DNA of 64,000 bases from Echinicola rosea (GCF_005281475.1 NZ_CP040106.1:3810501-3874500), one strand, 5' to 3'. Positions 27,003-36,036 are shown, counted from the first letter of the stretch. Notes: generated from the sequence alone by a model not told the origin. Translations and numbers: made by a program.

Positions 27003-28322
27003 ATGGACCTAAAAAATAAAAACCCTCGGAGGGATTTCCTCAAGACCTCCGCTTTAGTAACAGGAGGAATGATGCTTAGTCCCTTTTCCATCCCCGGCGC
27101 ATATGCCTCAGGGAGTGATGAAATAAAAATCGCCTTGATCGGGTGTGGTGGTAGAGGAACTGGAGCCGCATTCCAAGCTTTCGGTACAGATCAGAATATT
27201 AAACTGGTGGCCATGGCCGACGCTTTTAGAGACCGGCTGGACGACAGCTATAAAGCCTTATCTTCAAAAATAGGCACTGATAAAGTAGTTGTGACAGAAG
27301 ATAAAAAATTTGTAGGCTTCGATGCCTATAAGGATGCAATAGCAGAGGCTGACGTGGTACTATTGGCCACTCCTCCAGGTTTTCGTCCCATTCACTTTGA
27401 AGAAGCGATCCGTCAAGGAAAACATGTCTTTATGGAAAAACCCGTAGCAACAGATGCGAACGGTATCCGAAGGGTGATTGCCGCTGCCGAGCAGGCCAAA
27501 GCAAATAGACTCAATGTAGTGGTAGGGCTCCAGCGTCGGTACCAAGATAATTATATCGAAACCATCAAGCGGATAGAAGATGGAGCGATTGGGGATATTG
27601 TCGGAGGACATGTTTACTGGAATGGAGGAGGAGTATGGACAAGGGCGAGGACACCTGAGCAAACCGAAATGGAATACCAAATGCGTAATTGGTATTATTT
27701 CAATTGGCTCTGTGGTGACCATATTACCGAGCAGCATGTGCACAATATTGATATCGCCAACTGGATAAAAGGCGGGTATCCTGTAAAAGCAGAAGGTACT
27801 GGTGGCAGAATGGTTCGTACCGGATTGGACACCGGTGAAATTTTTGACCATCACACAGTGCGATTTACCTATGCTGATGGTACAGTGATCGACAGTGAAT
27901 GCCGTCATTTCCCTGGTGCTTTCAATAAAGTCGATGAATCCTTTACAGGTACCAAAGGACGGGCGTATATGAATGCAGGAAATGTAGGGAAACTGACAGC
28001 CCTTGACGGGAGCTCTCTGTATGATCATGATGGAAAAGGCAATATCAACCCTTATCAGCAGGAACACAATAAGCTCTTTGCAGCAATTGTGAAGGGCGAA
28101 TACCTTTATGAGGATGCTACGCGTTCGGCAATGAGTACCATGACCTCTATTTTAGGAAGGAATGCGACTTATTCTGGTAAGGAGATTTCATGGGATGAAG
28201 CATTTAACTCCAAGATTGACTTGATGCCGGAAAAATTTACCTGGGATGCAATGCCAAAAGTATTGCCGGATGACAATGGTATCTATCCTCATGCCATACC
28301 AGGACAAACCAAAGTGGTTTGA
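27003..28322 (+). CDS. Gfo/Idh/MocA family oxidoreductase, Tat-exported
   Basis: This 439-residue protein begins with a twin-arginine signal (PRRDFLKTSALVTGGMMLSPF). The Rossmann motif is ALIGCGGRGTGA, followed by VLLATPPGFRPIHFEEAI, the catalytic-lysine motif FMEKPVATD, and a C-terminal alpha/beta domain with HVHNIDIANW, whose histidine/aspartate are typical active-site residues. These exported enzymes carry tightly bound NAD(H) and oxidise or reduce sugar hydroxyls. Close relatives act with DUF1080 proteins on 3-keto-glycosides (family knowledge). It is downstream of the SUMF1-like gene and ends before a terminator. Substrate not determined. Confidence 0.9.
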   Translation: MDLKNKNPRRDFLKTSALVTGGMMLSPFSIPGAYASGSDEIKIALIGCGGRGTGAAFQAFGTDQNIKLVAMADAFRDRLDDSYKALSSKIGTDKVVVTEDKKFVGFDAYKDAIAEADVVLLATPPGFRPIHFEEAIRQGKHVFMEKPVATDANGIRRVIAAAEQAKANRLNVVVGLQRRYQDNYIETIKRIEDGAIGDIVGGHVYWNGGGVWTRARTPEQTEMEYQMRNWYYFNWLCGDHITEQHVHNIDIANWIKGGYPVKAEGTGGRMVRTGLDTGEIFDHHTVRFTYADGTVIDSECRHFPGAFNKVDESFTGTKGRAYMNAGNVGKLTALDGSSLYDHDGKGNINPYQQEHNKLFAAIVKGEYLYEDATRSAMSTMTSILGRNATYSGKEISWDEAFNSKIDLMPEKFTWDAMPKVLPDDNGIYPHAIPGQTKVV

Positions 28323-28355
28323 TTTCGCCCTAAGTAAGTACACAATATCAGGTTT

Positions 28356-28392
28356 AATCCCGGATGATTCATTTTGTCCGGGATTTCTTTTA
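28356..28392 (+). terminator. Rho-independent terminator of the 25989-28322 operon
   Basis: AATCCCGGA and TCCGGGATT pair perfectly around an 11-12-base loop, followed by TCTTTT. It begins 34 bases after the oxidoreductase stop codon. Confidence 0.75.
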
Positions 28393-28508
28393 TCGCTAAA
28401 AATCTTAAGCCGCTTATACGGTTATTCGCATAAAAGGATAAGCAAATTGATATCGGATAGAATAATTTAATGTATAAACCGGATTGTTTTTTTAGGAAGG
28501 GTGGTTGC

Positions 28509-28552
28509 GGACTAATAAATTTAGTGAGCCACAGGCCCAAGTTTATTAGTCC
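28509..28552. repeat. 11-bp inverted repeat in intergenic DNA
   Basis: GGACTAATAAA (28509-28519) and TTTATTAGTCC (28542-28552) are perfect inverted copies 22 bases apart. The gap 28323-28715 between convergent genes holds this, two terminators and no gene. Function unknown. Confidence 0.45.
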
Positions 28553-28656
28553 CTTAGCATAACTGGAGGGATCACGAGGACAACTGATCATAAGTGGACG
28601 ATGGAAAAATTGCCCGTAGGCAGTAAATCAATACTTCAATCCATAGCAAATAAAAA

Positions 28657-28692
28657 GATCATGCCATGACCCTATAGCGCCATGGCATGATC
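28657..28692 (-). terminator. Terminator of the leftward oxidoreductase gene
   Basis: GATCATGCCATG and CATGGCATGATC form a perfect 12-bp stem around a 12-base loop. Read leftward it is followed by TTTTTATTT. It is 24 bases beyond the oxidoreductase stop. Confidence 0.8.
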
Positions 28693-28715
28693 CAAAACTA
28701 TGTGCCAAATACTAT

Positions 28716-30065
28716 TTAAATAGTAGGCTCGTAACCTTTTTCATAATCCCTAGACCATAGCTTTTTGGCAGCTTTGCTATTGGTGATATGGCCATTTTTG
28801 GTATCACACTCTAGGACTTCACCTGTACGGGAAGCGATATTTGCCAAGTGGCACAACAAGGTGCTTTTAGCTCCTTCATCAATTGGGGAATTTTGCTTTT
28901 CTTTTCCTCTGATGGCTTGGAAGAAATTGTAAACGTGTGTGGTGGATACATCACCGCCACCACCCAGGGCAGTACCGGCTTCCGATCCAGTTCCATAGTT
29001 TTCTTTCACCAATTTACCTCCTCTGTCGTACTGCTTATAGCCGCTTCTGTCGATGAATGCAGAGCCTTCCGTACCATAGATGATGGTTCCTCTGCCACCG
29101 CCGTAGGTATTCAAGCTATTCCGGCTCTTACCATCCCATTGGATGGTTTTATTGCCCTCAAATTTGAAGACCGCATCCATGGTATCGTACATGGTCCAGC
29201 CATCCTCTGGCCAGTGGTATTTTCCAGAATCTACCATGACACGGTTAGGGAATTCTACTTGGAGTGCCCATCTGGCAATATCCAGTTCATGTGTGGCATT
29301 ATTACCCGTTTCTGCCGTTCCAAAATCCCAACCGTACCAGTGCCAGTTGTAATTCCATGTATCGTGCATGTACGCTTTTCGTGGTGAAGGGCCTTGGAAG
29401 AGGTCCCAGTCCAGGCCTTCCGGTACGGGAGCAGGGCTTGGATTGATGACTTCACCTCTTGCGTTGGAATAAAAAGCGGTGGCTTTGTAAGGATTCCCAA
29501 TTTCACCATTATGTATGGCATTGATGATTTCTTGTGATGGGGACGAAGATCGCTGTTGGTTACCCATTTGGATCACTTTGTTGTATTTCTTTTGGTACTC
29601 TACCAGCAATTCACCTTCACGGGGATTGTGGCTACAAGGCTTTTCTACATAAACGTGCTTTCCAGCTTCTACAGCCATCCAAGTACCCGGTGCATGCCAG
29701 TGATCGGGCGTAGCGTTTATGATAGCGTCCACCTCAGGGTCTTCGATCACTTTAAAGATACTGTTTTCCAGCTTTGGGGTATGGTCTATGCGCTTGGAGA
29801 AATTCTTTGCCGCTTTTTCACGTTGTGATTTCATGACATCACAGAGATAGACCAGGTTAACATTGGATTGGGGGATTGAAATGGGATCATAGTAGGCTCC
29901 TAATCGTCTGCCCAAGCCACAGATGGCAACATTCAGCCGATCATTTGCACCCATGATCTTGCCGTAGCTTTTTGCACTGAAACCCATTGCTCCTAAGCTC
30001 GAAATTCCTGCCGTGGCAAGGGCTGATTTCTTTATAAATGCTCTCCTATTGTTGTTCTTTTTCAT
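28716..30065 (-). CDS. Gfo/Idh/MocA family oxidoreductase, Tat-exported (second copy)
   Basis: This 449-residue protein has a twin-arginine signal (NNRRAFIKKSALATAG). The Rossmann motif is AICGLGRRLGAY; then come INATPDHWHAPGTWMAVEAG, the catalytic VYVEKPCSHNPREGE, and a C-terminal domain with HELDIARWAL. It is only distantly similar to the enzyme at 27003, and the two genes converge. It lies downstream of the two-domain DUF1080 lipoprotein on the same strand, with a strong hairpin between them. An exported oxidoreductase beside a DUF1080 protein fits a system that oxidises glycosides to 3-keto forms and then cleaves them. The substrate is inferred only as a glycoside. Confidence 0.9.
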   Translation of the reverse strand: MKKNNNRRAFIKKSALATAGISSLGAMGFSAKSYGKIMGANDRLNVAICGLGRRLGAYYDPISIPQSNVNLVYLCDVMKSQREKAAKNFSKRIDHTPKLENSIFKVIEDPEVDAIINATPDHWHAPGTWMAVEAGKHVYVEKPCSHNPREGELLVEYQKKYNKVIQMGNQQRSSSPSQEIINAIHNGEIGNPYKATAFYSNARGEVINPSPAPVPEGLDWDLFQGPSPRKAYMHDTWNYNWHWYGWDFGTAETGNNATHELDIARWALQVEFPNRVMVDSGKYHWPEDGWTMYDTMDAVFKFEGNKTIQWDGKSRNSLNTYGGGRGTIIYGTEGSAFIDRSGYKQYDRGGKLVKENYGTGSEAGTALGGGGDVSTTHVYNFFQAIRGKEKQNSPIDEGAKSTLLCHLANIASRTGEVLECDTKNGHITNSKAAKKLWSRDYEKGYEPTI

Positions 30066-30114
30066 AAGGTTTTTAGATTTTCAATAGATTAATTTGGGTA
30101 GGGGCTTGCTAAAA

Positions 30115-30157
30115 TCAAATGACCCTGCATACGCAAATTTGCGTCAGGGTCATTTGA
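30115..30157 (-). terminator. Long hairpin between DUF1080 and oxidoreductase genes
   Basis: TCAAATGACCCTG and CAGGGTCATTTGA form a 13-bp stem, with an inner ACGCAAA/TTTGCGT stem and a 3-base bulge. Read leftward it is followed by TTTTAG. It lies 32 bases after the DUF1080 stop and may terminate or attenuate reading into the oxidoreductase. Confidence 0.7.
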
Positions 30158-30188
30158 AAGTTAGCTTATAGCATTGGTTGCTAGTGGT

Positions 30189-31574
30189 TTATTTTAATTC
30201 TTTTATTTTGATGCTTTTAAAGCTTACGAGGTTTCCATGATCCTGGAGAAGGATGTGTCCTTCCTCAGCCTCACCAAAATCCTCCCATTTAGCGTATTTA
30301 CTACCTGCTACCAGGTCACGATACTCTTTGGATCCTCTTTCATATTCCAGCACCTTGATGCCATTTAAATAATGCTCTACATGGTTGTTTGGATAAACGA
30401 CCACTCTTCCTTGATTCCATTCGCCGATTTTTTTGGTAAACCGGGGTTGTTTGTCCGCTGTGATCAGGTCATAGAGTGATGAAAGGGTTCTGTTACCATC
30501 TTTTCCTTTTTTCGCATCCGGGTGTCTTTCGTCATCCAGGATTTGGTATTCCAGGCCGATGGCCGAACCAGAGGTCTTCTCATCCAATGTAACAAAGTAC
30601 TTCACACCACTATTCGCTCCTTCGGTCAATTTGAACTGGAAAGAAAGGTCGAAAGCACTGTATGTGTCTTTTGTCACGATGTCTCCATAGGATTGGGATT
30701 CACTACCGTCAGATTCTGCAATCGACAGGACACCATCACTGATCGACCATCCTTTTGAGGGAAATTCTTCTCCATTTGCAGACCTCCAGCCTTCGTTACT
30801 GCTACCGTTGAATAGTAATTTCCAACCATCTTCTTTTTCGTATTCAGTAAGCTTATTGTCCACGGTACTTACCACATAATGTCCTTTTTCAAAGGCCTTC
30901 GGTTGAAGGTTTTCTGTTTGGATCTTTATGTTTTTGAAATAGGTCTTTCTTCCAGCATGGTCAGGGTTGCTTCCGATGCTGTGTACTTGCAGGCCGATAA
31001 AACCTTGACTGTCCATATCATCCATCACATAGGCAACCGGCTGGCCATTTACCCATGTCTTGATTTCATTGCCAATCGCCTCAATACGGTAATGATTGTA
31101 TTCGCCGAGTTTGAAGGCCTTTCTGGCTTCTGGATTTAAGCTCAGTGGATACAACCAACCTCGTCGGGCTTCGTCATAAATGCCTCCTGACCAAGCTCTT
31201 TCTTTGGGGTCTGCTTCTACTTGATAGCCAAAAACACGGTTTTTCTCAGCATTGTACTGTCCTCTCGTCATTACACCGGAATTGCTTGTCTCATCCTCTA
31301 TCTTTAGATCAAGTTCCAAAATGTAATCACTAAAGACCTTTTCCGTAGAAAGAAAGGTATTGGGTGTATTTACTTTAGAAATACCCACGATGGCGTCGTC
31401 TTCAATAACAAATTCTGCTTCGCCACCCAGGGCTTTCCAACCTTCTAGTGATTCACCATCAAAAAGTGAGGTCCATCCGTCTGCAGTGGCAGTGCTTTCT
31501 TTTTTCTGCTCGCAGGAAAAACAAATTATTCCACTTAAAACAAGGGTAAGTGGGAAAGATAATTTCTTAAACAT
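30189..31574 (-). CDS. Two-domain DUF1080 (3-keto-disaccharide hydrolase-like) lipoprotein
   Basis: This 461-residue lipoprotein (IICFSC, Cys21) has two tandem LamG-like DUF1080 domains: about 35-225 (DGWTSLFDGESLEGWKALGG, SNSGVMTRGQY, YRIEAIGNEIKTWVNGQPV) and about 250-461 (DGWKLLFNGSSNEGWRSANG, GANSGVKYFV, WNQGRVVVYPNNHVEHYLNG). DUF1080 members cleave glycosidic bonds of 3-keto sugars by elimination and hydration (family knowledge). The two domains are diverged, so one may be a binding module. It is the first gene of a leftward unit with the oxidoreductase at 28716. A possible LacI-type site lies 84 bases upstream. Confidence 0.88.
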   Translation of the reverse strand: MFKKLSFPLTLVLSGIICFSCEQKKESTATADGWTSLFDGESLEGWKALGGEAEFVIEDDAIVGISKVNTPNTFLSTEKVFSDYILELDLKIEDETSNSGVMTRGQYNAEKNRVFGYQVEADPKERAWSGGIYDEARRGWLYPLSLNPEARKAFKLGEYNHYRIEAIGNEIKTWVNGQPVAYVMDDMDSQGFIGLQVHSIGSNPDHAGRKTYFKNIKIQTENLQPKAFEKGHYVVSTVDNKLTEYEKEDGWKLLFNGSSNEGWRSANGEEFPSKGWSISDGVLSIAESDGSESQSYGDIVTKDTYSAFDLSFQFKLTEGANSGVKYFVTLDEKTSGSAIGLEYQILDDERHPDAKKGKDGNRTLSSLYDLITADKQPRFTKKIGEWNQGRVVVYPNNHVEHYLNGIKVLEYERGSKEYRDLVAGSKYAKWEDFGEAEEGHILLQDHGNLVSFKSIKIKELK

Positions 31575-31657
31575 GTTTATCTTGGTTTTATTAATTTTAG
31601 CATGTTAAAAATGAGGATTTAATCCCTGCTTGTCAAATATTGTAAGTAGTTTAATTA

Positions 31658-31671
31658 CGAAATCGATTCCG
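31658..31671. promoter_or_regulatory. Possible LacI-type operator upstream of the DUF1080 gene
   Basis: CGAAATCGATTCCG is a near-perfect palindrome centred on AATCGATT, the same centre as the site at 33946-33965. It is upstream of the leftward DUF1080 gene at a plausible promoter distance. Support is this similarity only. Confidence 0.35.
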
Positions 31672-31849
31672 AGAAGCAGGGGGTGAGGTTGGGATGTGAT
31701 TATATGCTTTCCCTCTTTCTTCCCATTAATAAAATTTCTCCGGATTTCACCATTAAACAGAATGAACGCCATTTTTCAGTTTGATCCGTAATTAGGCTAT
31801 TCAAGGGCCGTCAAATGGAAGCGATACCTTTATGGGACTTATTAACTGA

Positions 31850-32184
31850 ATCCGCCTTGCAGGTATTGGGCGTTAAGAAATTTAAAATGCGGGCGGGCAA
31901 AAAGGCAGGCTTGTTTGACGAAATGCTGACCAAAAAGAATGTTGGCTGCTAAAAAGAAGGAGTTTGCCTGCACGAGGGAAGGTTTTAATTTTAGACCGAT
32001 AGATGCACACCTGTGCGCCGTGGCGTAGCGGCGTTTTTTTTTGGGGGTTACTTATTTGACCTGAAGCAAAAAAGTAACAAAGGTAAAGGGATGAAAACAC
32101 CTAGGAATTTAGCTAGAAAAATAACTGCCCAAGGAAAAAAGATCGCACACATATTTCCAAATACATAATAAACTAAACGGCATT
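31850..32184. repeat. R1 repeat, uninterrupted third copy
   Basis: It contains CGCCTTGCAGGTATTGG, the shared core CAGGCTTGTTTGACG (31906-31920), AGGAGTTTGCCTGC, the empty insertion site GGTTTTAATTTTAG (31981-31994), a hairpin GTTAC...GTAAC (32047-32078) and a right end AAACTAAACGGCATT. The left terminus is not clearly preserved. Across 31575-32278 no gene was supported; the region holds this repeat, an operator-like site and a terminator. Confidence 0.7.
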
Positions 32185-32200
32185 AAAATCGGGTTCAATG

Positions 32201-32230
32201 CAAAAAAAAAAACGCCCGAAGGCGTTTTTT
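32201..32230 (-). terminator. Terminator of uxaA
   Basis: An A10 run, ACGCC, a CGAA loop, GGCGT and a T6 run form a short bidirectional terminator 49 bases past the uxaA stop. Read leftward the tract is ten T residues. Confidence 0.85.
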
Positions 32231-32278
32231 ATAATGTTAATCCAAAAGTCTCTTATTTGGAGTCTTTCATCTAGGTTA

Positions 32279-33925
32279 TTAAAGCGACACTCCTCTTTTC
32301 CAAGGGATAAAGTCGTCCTGGTTTAGCAATTGTGCTTTGGCTTTTTTATTGCCGCTGGCGACCTCGATGATGTGTTCCAGGATTTCTTCCCCCATCTGAT
32401 CGATGGTTTTGTCTCCAGAGATGACGCCCCCCGTATTGATGTCGATGATATCGTCCATCTTTTCAGCCAAAATGTGGTTGGAGCTTACTTTCAGCACCGG
32501 AGTTACCGGGTTACCGGTTGGCGTTCCCAATCCTGTAGTGAAGAGAATGACATTAGCGCCAGAACCGGCCATGGCAGTAGTACTTTCCACATCATTTCCT
32601 GGGGTACATAATAAGTTCAGGCCAGGCTTTTGGGCGTATTCTGCATAATCCAGCACATCCACAATAGGGGAGGTCCCTCCTTTTTTGGCAGCACCAGCAG
32701 ATTTCATGGCATCGGTGATCAGTCCATCCTTGATATTTCCTGGACTTGGATTCATATCAAAACCCGATCCCACCGCTTCCGCTGAAGCCGCATAAGCACG
32801 CATGAGGGATACGAATTTATCTGCTGATTTGTCGGTCGTACAACGATTGATCAGCTCTTGCTCCACACCACAGAGTTCTGGGAATTCCGATAAGATCGTT
32901 TTTCCGCCCAAGGCCACCACCAGGTCGGAGGCGTGTCCCACGGATGGATTGGCAGAGATGCCCGAAAAACCATCTGATCCGCCGCATTCCAAACCAACGG
33001 TAAGCTTGCTCAATGGCGCCGGCTTGCGTTCCAATTGGTCTGCATCGGTAAGGGCGAGGAAGGTCTTTTGAATGGCATTGGTCAGCAGATTGTTTTCAGT
33101 GCCTTCTTGCTGCTGTTCCAAAATGAGCACTGGTTTTTCAAGTTCTGGATTGATATTGTCCAATTTTTCCCTCAGGATAGAAGGTTGTGCATTTTGACAT
33201 CCCAAACTAAGAATAGTGGCCCCTGCTACGTTGGGATTGTTGATGTAGCCGGCAATTAGGCCACATAGCATTTCTGAATCCTGCCTGATTCCACCGCAGC
33301 CCGCTTGGTGTGTAAGGAATTTGATGCCGTCAATGTTTTTGAAAATGCGTGATTCACCTTCAGTTTCCGCCGTTTCCACATTTAGGGCTTCGATTTCCGA
33401 TTTTTTCCCTTGGGTATAAAGGTCCTTCATTTGCTTTACAAAGCTTTTGTATTTATTGGGCTTGGCAAATCCCAATTCCTCAACAAAAGCATTTTTCATG
33501 ATTTCGATGTTTCTGTTTTCACAGAACACCAACGGTATTACTAGCCAGTAATTGGCAGTTCCTACTTGGCCATCTTGGCGATGGTAGCCCATGAAGGTAC
33601 GATCAGCCCATTTGCTGACATCGGGGGCACTCCAAGGTTTGAAATCCCGAACTCCGGTAAATTCTGAGGTTTTGTGGGCTACATTTTGGGTTGTCAATAC
33701 TTCACCCTTTGCGATATGGTGCATGGCTTTGCCACAGATGATTCCATACATATAGATATCTTCATCAGTGGCAAATTCACCTTCTGCAAATTTATGCTTT
33801 GCCTTAACATCATGTGTAAGTGTGATATCGTTTCCCTCAAACTCAATTTTCTCACCAGCCTTAAGGTCAGTCAATGCCACCAACACATTATCTTTTGGGT
33901 GAATCTTTAAGATTTTATGTAACAT
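32279..33925 (-). CDS. uxaA: Altronate dehydratase UxaA
   Basis: This 548-residue protein carries an N-terminal SAF domain (about 1-95; HPKDNVLVALTDLKAGE) and the large D-galactarate/altronate dehydratase domain: GYHRQDGQVGTANYWLVIPLV, THQAGCGGIRQDSEMLCGL, LGCQNAQPSILREKL, VGLECGGSDGFSGISANPSVG, DMNPSPGNIKDG and the late TGLGTPTGNPVTPVLKV. It converts D-altronate to 2-keto-3-deoxygluconate, the substrate of the kinase divergently transcribed at 34351. Fe2+-dependent and cytoplasmic. A LacI-type operator lies in its promoter region. No uxaB or uxaC gene is present in the window. Confidence 0.95.
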   Translation of the reverse strand: MLHKILKIHPKDNVLVALTDLKAGEKIEFEGNDITLTHDVKAKHKFAEGEFATDEDIYMYGIICGKAMHHIAKGEVLTTQNVAHKTSEFTGVRDFKPWSAPDVSKWADRTFMGYHRQDGQVGTANYWLVIPLVFCENRNIEIMKNAFVEELGFAKPNKYKSFVKQMKDLYTQGKKSEIEALNVETAETEGESRIFKNIDGIKFLTHQAGCGGIRQDSEMLCGLIAGYINNPNVAGATILSLGCQNAQPSILREKLDNINPELEKPVLILEQQQEGTENNLLTNAIQKTFLALTDADQLERKPAPLSKLTVGLECGGSDGFSGISANPSVGHASDLVVALGGKTILSEFPELCGVEQELINRCTTDKSADKFVSLMRAYAASAEAVGSGFDMNPSPGNIKDGLITDAMKSAGAAKKGGTSPIVDVLDYAEYAQKPGLNLLCTPGNDVESTTAMAGSGANVILFTTGLGTPTGNPVTPVLKVSSNHILAEKMDDIIDINTGGVISGDKTIDQMGEEILEHIIEVASGNKKAKAQLLNQDDFIPWKRGVSL

Positions 33926-33945
33926 GTGAATTAAAATTTATTATA

Positions 33946-33965
33946 TTGCGCAATCGATTGCACAA
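33946..33965. promoter_or_regulatory. LacI-family operator in the uxaA / kdgK divergent region
   Basis: TTGCGCAATCGATTGCACAA is a 20-base palindrome with one symmetric-position mismatch, centred on the CG that is typical of LacI-family sites. It lies 21 bases before the uxaA start, downstream of a TTTG that may be the -33 box, so a bound repressor should block uxaA. The remaining divergent region up to 34350 is AT-rich, and no second site or gene was found. The regulator gene is not in this window. Confidence 0.7.
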
Positions 33966-34350
33966 TTTAGGCAAAAAAATGCTAATGCAAATGAAAATTC
34001 CGGTTTTTTTCTTCTTGGAAAATATTTTAATCGGTTTTGGAGTCCTTTGTCTAAATGAAACACCAGTTGAGTGATCTAATAGAAAGAAAAATTTAATGGG
34101 ATCTCTGAAAATGATCCATAAAATTTTTTTTGGAAATTTATTTGGGCTTAATTCGGTAGATGAAAACGGGGCTGCATACCGCTACGTGCTTCATGGAGGT
34201 GTTGTTTCTACCGTGTTCAGTGCAATAAGAATGTTGATTTTCAAGGTACAGCAGCTGGTCGGGGAGAGGATTTTAGGCTCTTGGAAAATCGACCATTATT
34301 ACAATTAATAAATTAAATGACTTAAATAACCAGTAACCAATAACCGATAG

Positions 34351-35346
34351 ATGAATAAGCGAGTAATCACGCTCGGAGAAATCATGATGAGACTCTCTAC
34401 TCCGGGCCATGAAAGATTTGTCAGTAGTAATCAGTATAATATTGTTTATGGCGGAGCTGAGGCCAATGTCGGAATTTCGCTTGCCAATTGGGGAGTATCC
34501 ACCGCACATGTAACAGCGTTTCCCAATAACGATATCGGAAAAGCCGCCCTACAGTATTTGCGCTATGCAGGTTTGGATACACAGTATGTGTTTTTTGAGG
34601 AAGGGAGAATGGGGCTATATTTTGTGGAGAATGGGGCGATGCAGCGTTCATCCAAAATTATCTATGACCGTTTTGATTCCGTATTTGCCAATTTTGATGG
34701 TGCTTCCATTGATTGGAAAAAAGTCTTTGAGGGAGCGGATTGGTTTCACTGGACAGGGATCACGCCTGCAATATCGGCCTCTGCAGCGAAGATTTGTGAA
34801 GCAGCAGTCGATGCGGCCAGTGAACTTGGAGTCAAAATAAGTGGCGACATCAATTACCGTAGGAACCTATGGCAGTATGGCAAACAGCCACTGGATATTA
34901 TGCCCGGTCTGATCGGCAAGACCAATTTGATCATTGCCGGACTGACGGATTTTGAAAATTGCATGGACATTCACGAGAGTGATTATGTAGCAGCTTGTAA
35001 AAAAGCGCAAGAGACATGTCCGTCAATTGAATATGTCTCAACCACTCATCGAAAAAGCATTAGTGCCAGCCATAATGGGCTTTCTGGTGTACTCTGGAAT
35101 GGTCAGGAACTATTAGAGAGCAAAAGCTATGACATGACGCACATTGTGGACCGAGTAGGAGGAGGCGATGCATATATGGCAGGGCTGATCTATGGATTGC
35201 TGACTGGGGATGACCAAGAGGCATTGGAGTTTGCCGTAGCGGCTTCTGTCTTGAAACATTCCATTCCAGGAGATGCCAATTTTGTATCTGTTGACGAAGT
35301 AGCTCAGTTGGTAAAAGGGGAAAATGTAGGAAAATTATTAAGGTAG
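34351..35346 (+). CDS. kdgK: 2-keto-3-deoxygluconate kinase (PfkB family)
   Basis: This 331-residue PfkB-type kinase has the N-terminal GEIMMRLSTPGHERF, GGAEANVGISLANWG, DIGKAALQYLRYAGLDT and the C-terminal anion-hole motif DRVGGGDAYMAGLIYGLL with the catalytic Asp. It phosphorylates 2-keto-3-deoxygluconate to KDPG. The next gene, 18 bases downstream, is KDPG aldolase, and altronate dehydratase diverges upstream, which supports the substrate. It is the first gene of kdgK-eda-dctP-dctQ-dctM. Cytoplasmic. Confidence 0.92.
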   Translation: MNKRVITLGEIMMRLSTPGHERFVSSNQYNIVYGGAEANVGISLANWGVSTAHVTAFPNNDIGKAALQYLRYAGLDTQYVFFEEGRMGLYFVENGAMQRSSKIIYDRFDSVFANFDGASIDWKKVFEGADWFHWTGITPAISASAAKICEAAVDAASELGVKISGDINYRRNLWQYGKQPLDIMPGLIGKTNLIIAGLTDFENCMDIHESDYVAACKKAQETCPSIEYVSTTHRKSISASHNGLSGVLWNGQELLESKSYDMTHIVDRVGGGDAYMAGLIYGLLTGDDQEALEFAVAASVLKHSIPGDANFVSVDEVAQLVKGENVGKLLR

Positions 35347-35364
35347 TTAATCAGTAAATATCAT

Positions 35365-36033
35365 ATGAAATTTAGCAATAATGAGATCATTGAAGCAATG
35401 GAAAAAACAGGGATGATCCCCGTTTTCAACCACAGTGATCTGGAAGTAGCCAAGAATGTAATGGATGCCTCGTACAATGGAGGTGTTCGCGTATTTGAAT
35501 TCACCAATAGGGGTGAGAATGCGCTGGAGGTTTTCCGTGAGTTAAAATCCTATTCAAGTAGGCACAAGGGGCTTATTTTAGGTATCGGCACCATTTTTAC
35601 CCCGAAGGAGGTAGAAGACTTTATCGAGGCAGGTGCAGATTTTATTGTTTCTCCAGCCCTTATACCGAATGTAGCCGTAACTTCTACCCGGAACAACATC
35701 CTCTGGATTCCTGGCTGTGGTACCGTTACGGAGATTTTTAATGCGCAAGAGATGGGCGCACAGGTCATCAAAGCATTCCCTGGCAATGTACTTGGTCCAT
35801 CGTTTATTGCTGCGGTAAAAGCTGTGCTTCCTTCCCTTAAAATCATGCCTACGGGTGGGGTAGAGCCCACTGAAGAAAACCTGAGCCAATGGTTTAAAGC
35901 AGGGGTTACCTGTGTGGGAATGGGATCTCAGTTGTTTAAGAAGGACTGGATTCGCCAAAAGAAATTTGATGCACTCGAAAAACAGATTTCGGATGCGCTG
36001 AATACTATTCAAGTGATTAGAAATACCCAATAG
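35365..36033 (+). CDS. eda: KDPG / 4-hydroxy-2-oxoglutarate aldolase
   Basis: This 222-residue class I aldolase has the catalytic Glu region GVRVFEFTNRG, IGIGTIFTPKEVEDFIEAGADFIVSP, the Schiff-base lysine in VIKAFPGN, and the phosphate-binding MPTGGVEPTEEN with VGMGSQLF. It splits KDPG into pyruvate and glyceraldehyde 3-phosphate, closing the uronate branch. Length is normal. It is 18 bases after kdgK and 3 bases before dctP, so the sugar-acid transporter is co-expressed with catabolism. Confidence 0.94.
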   Translation: MKFSNNEIIEAMEKTGMIPVFNHSDLEVAKNVMDASYNGGVRVFEFTNRGENALEVFRELKSYSSRHKGLILGIGTIFTPKEVEDFIEAGADFIVSPALIPNVAVTSTRNNILWIPGCGTVTEIFNAQEMGAQVIKAFPGNVLGPSFIAAVKAVLPSLKIMPTGGVEPTEENLSQWFKAGVTCVGMGSQLFKKDWIRQKKFDALEKQISDALNTIQVIRNTQ

Positions 36034-36036
36034 TAC

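Noticed and set aside
34096..34308. Rightward 70-residue open frame before kdgK
   Set aside because: No family features, and it lies in the divergent promoter region. Kept as spacer, although a small protein cannot be excluded.
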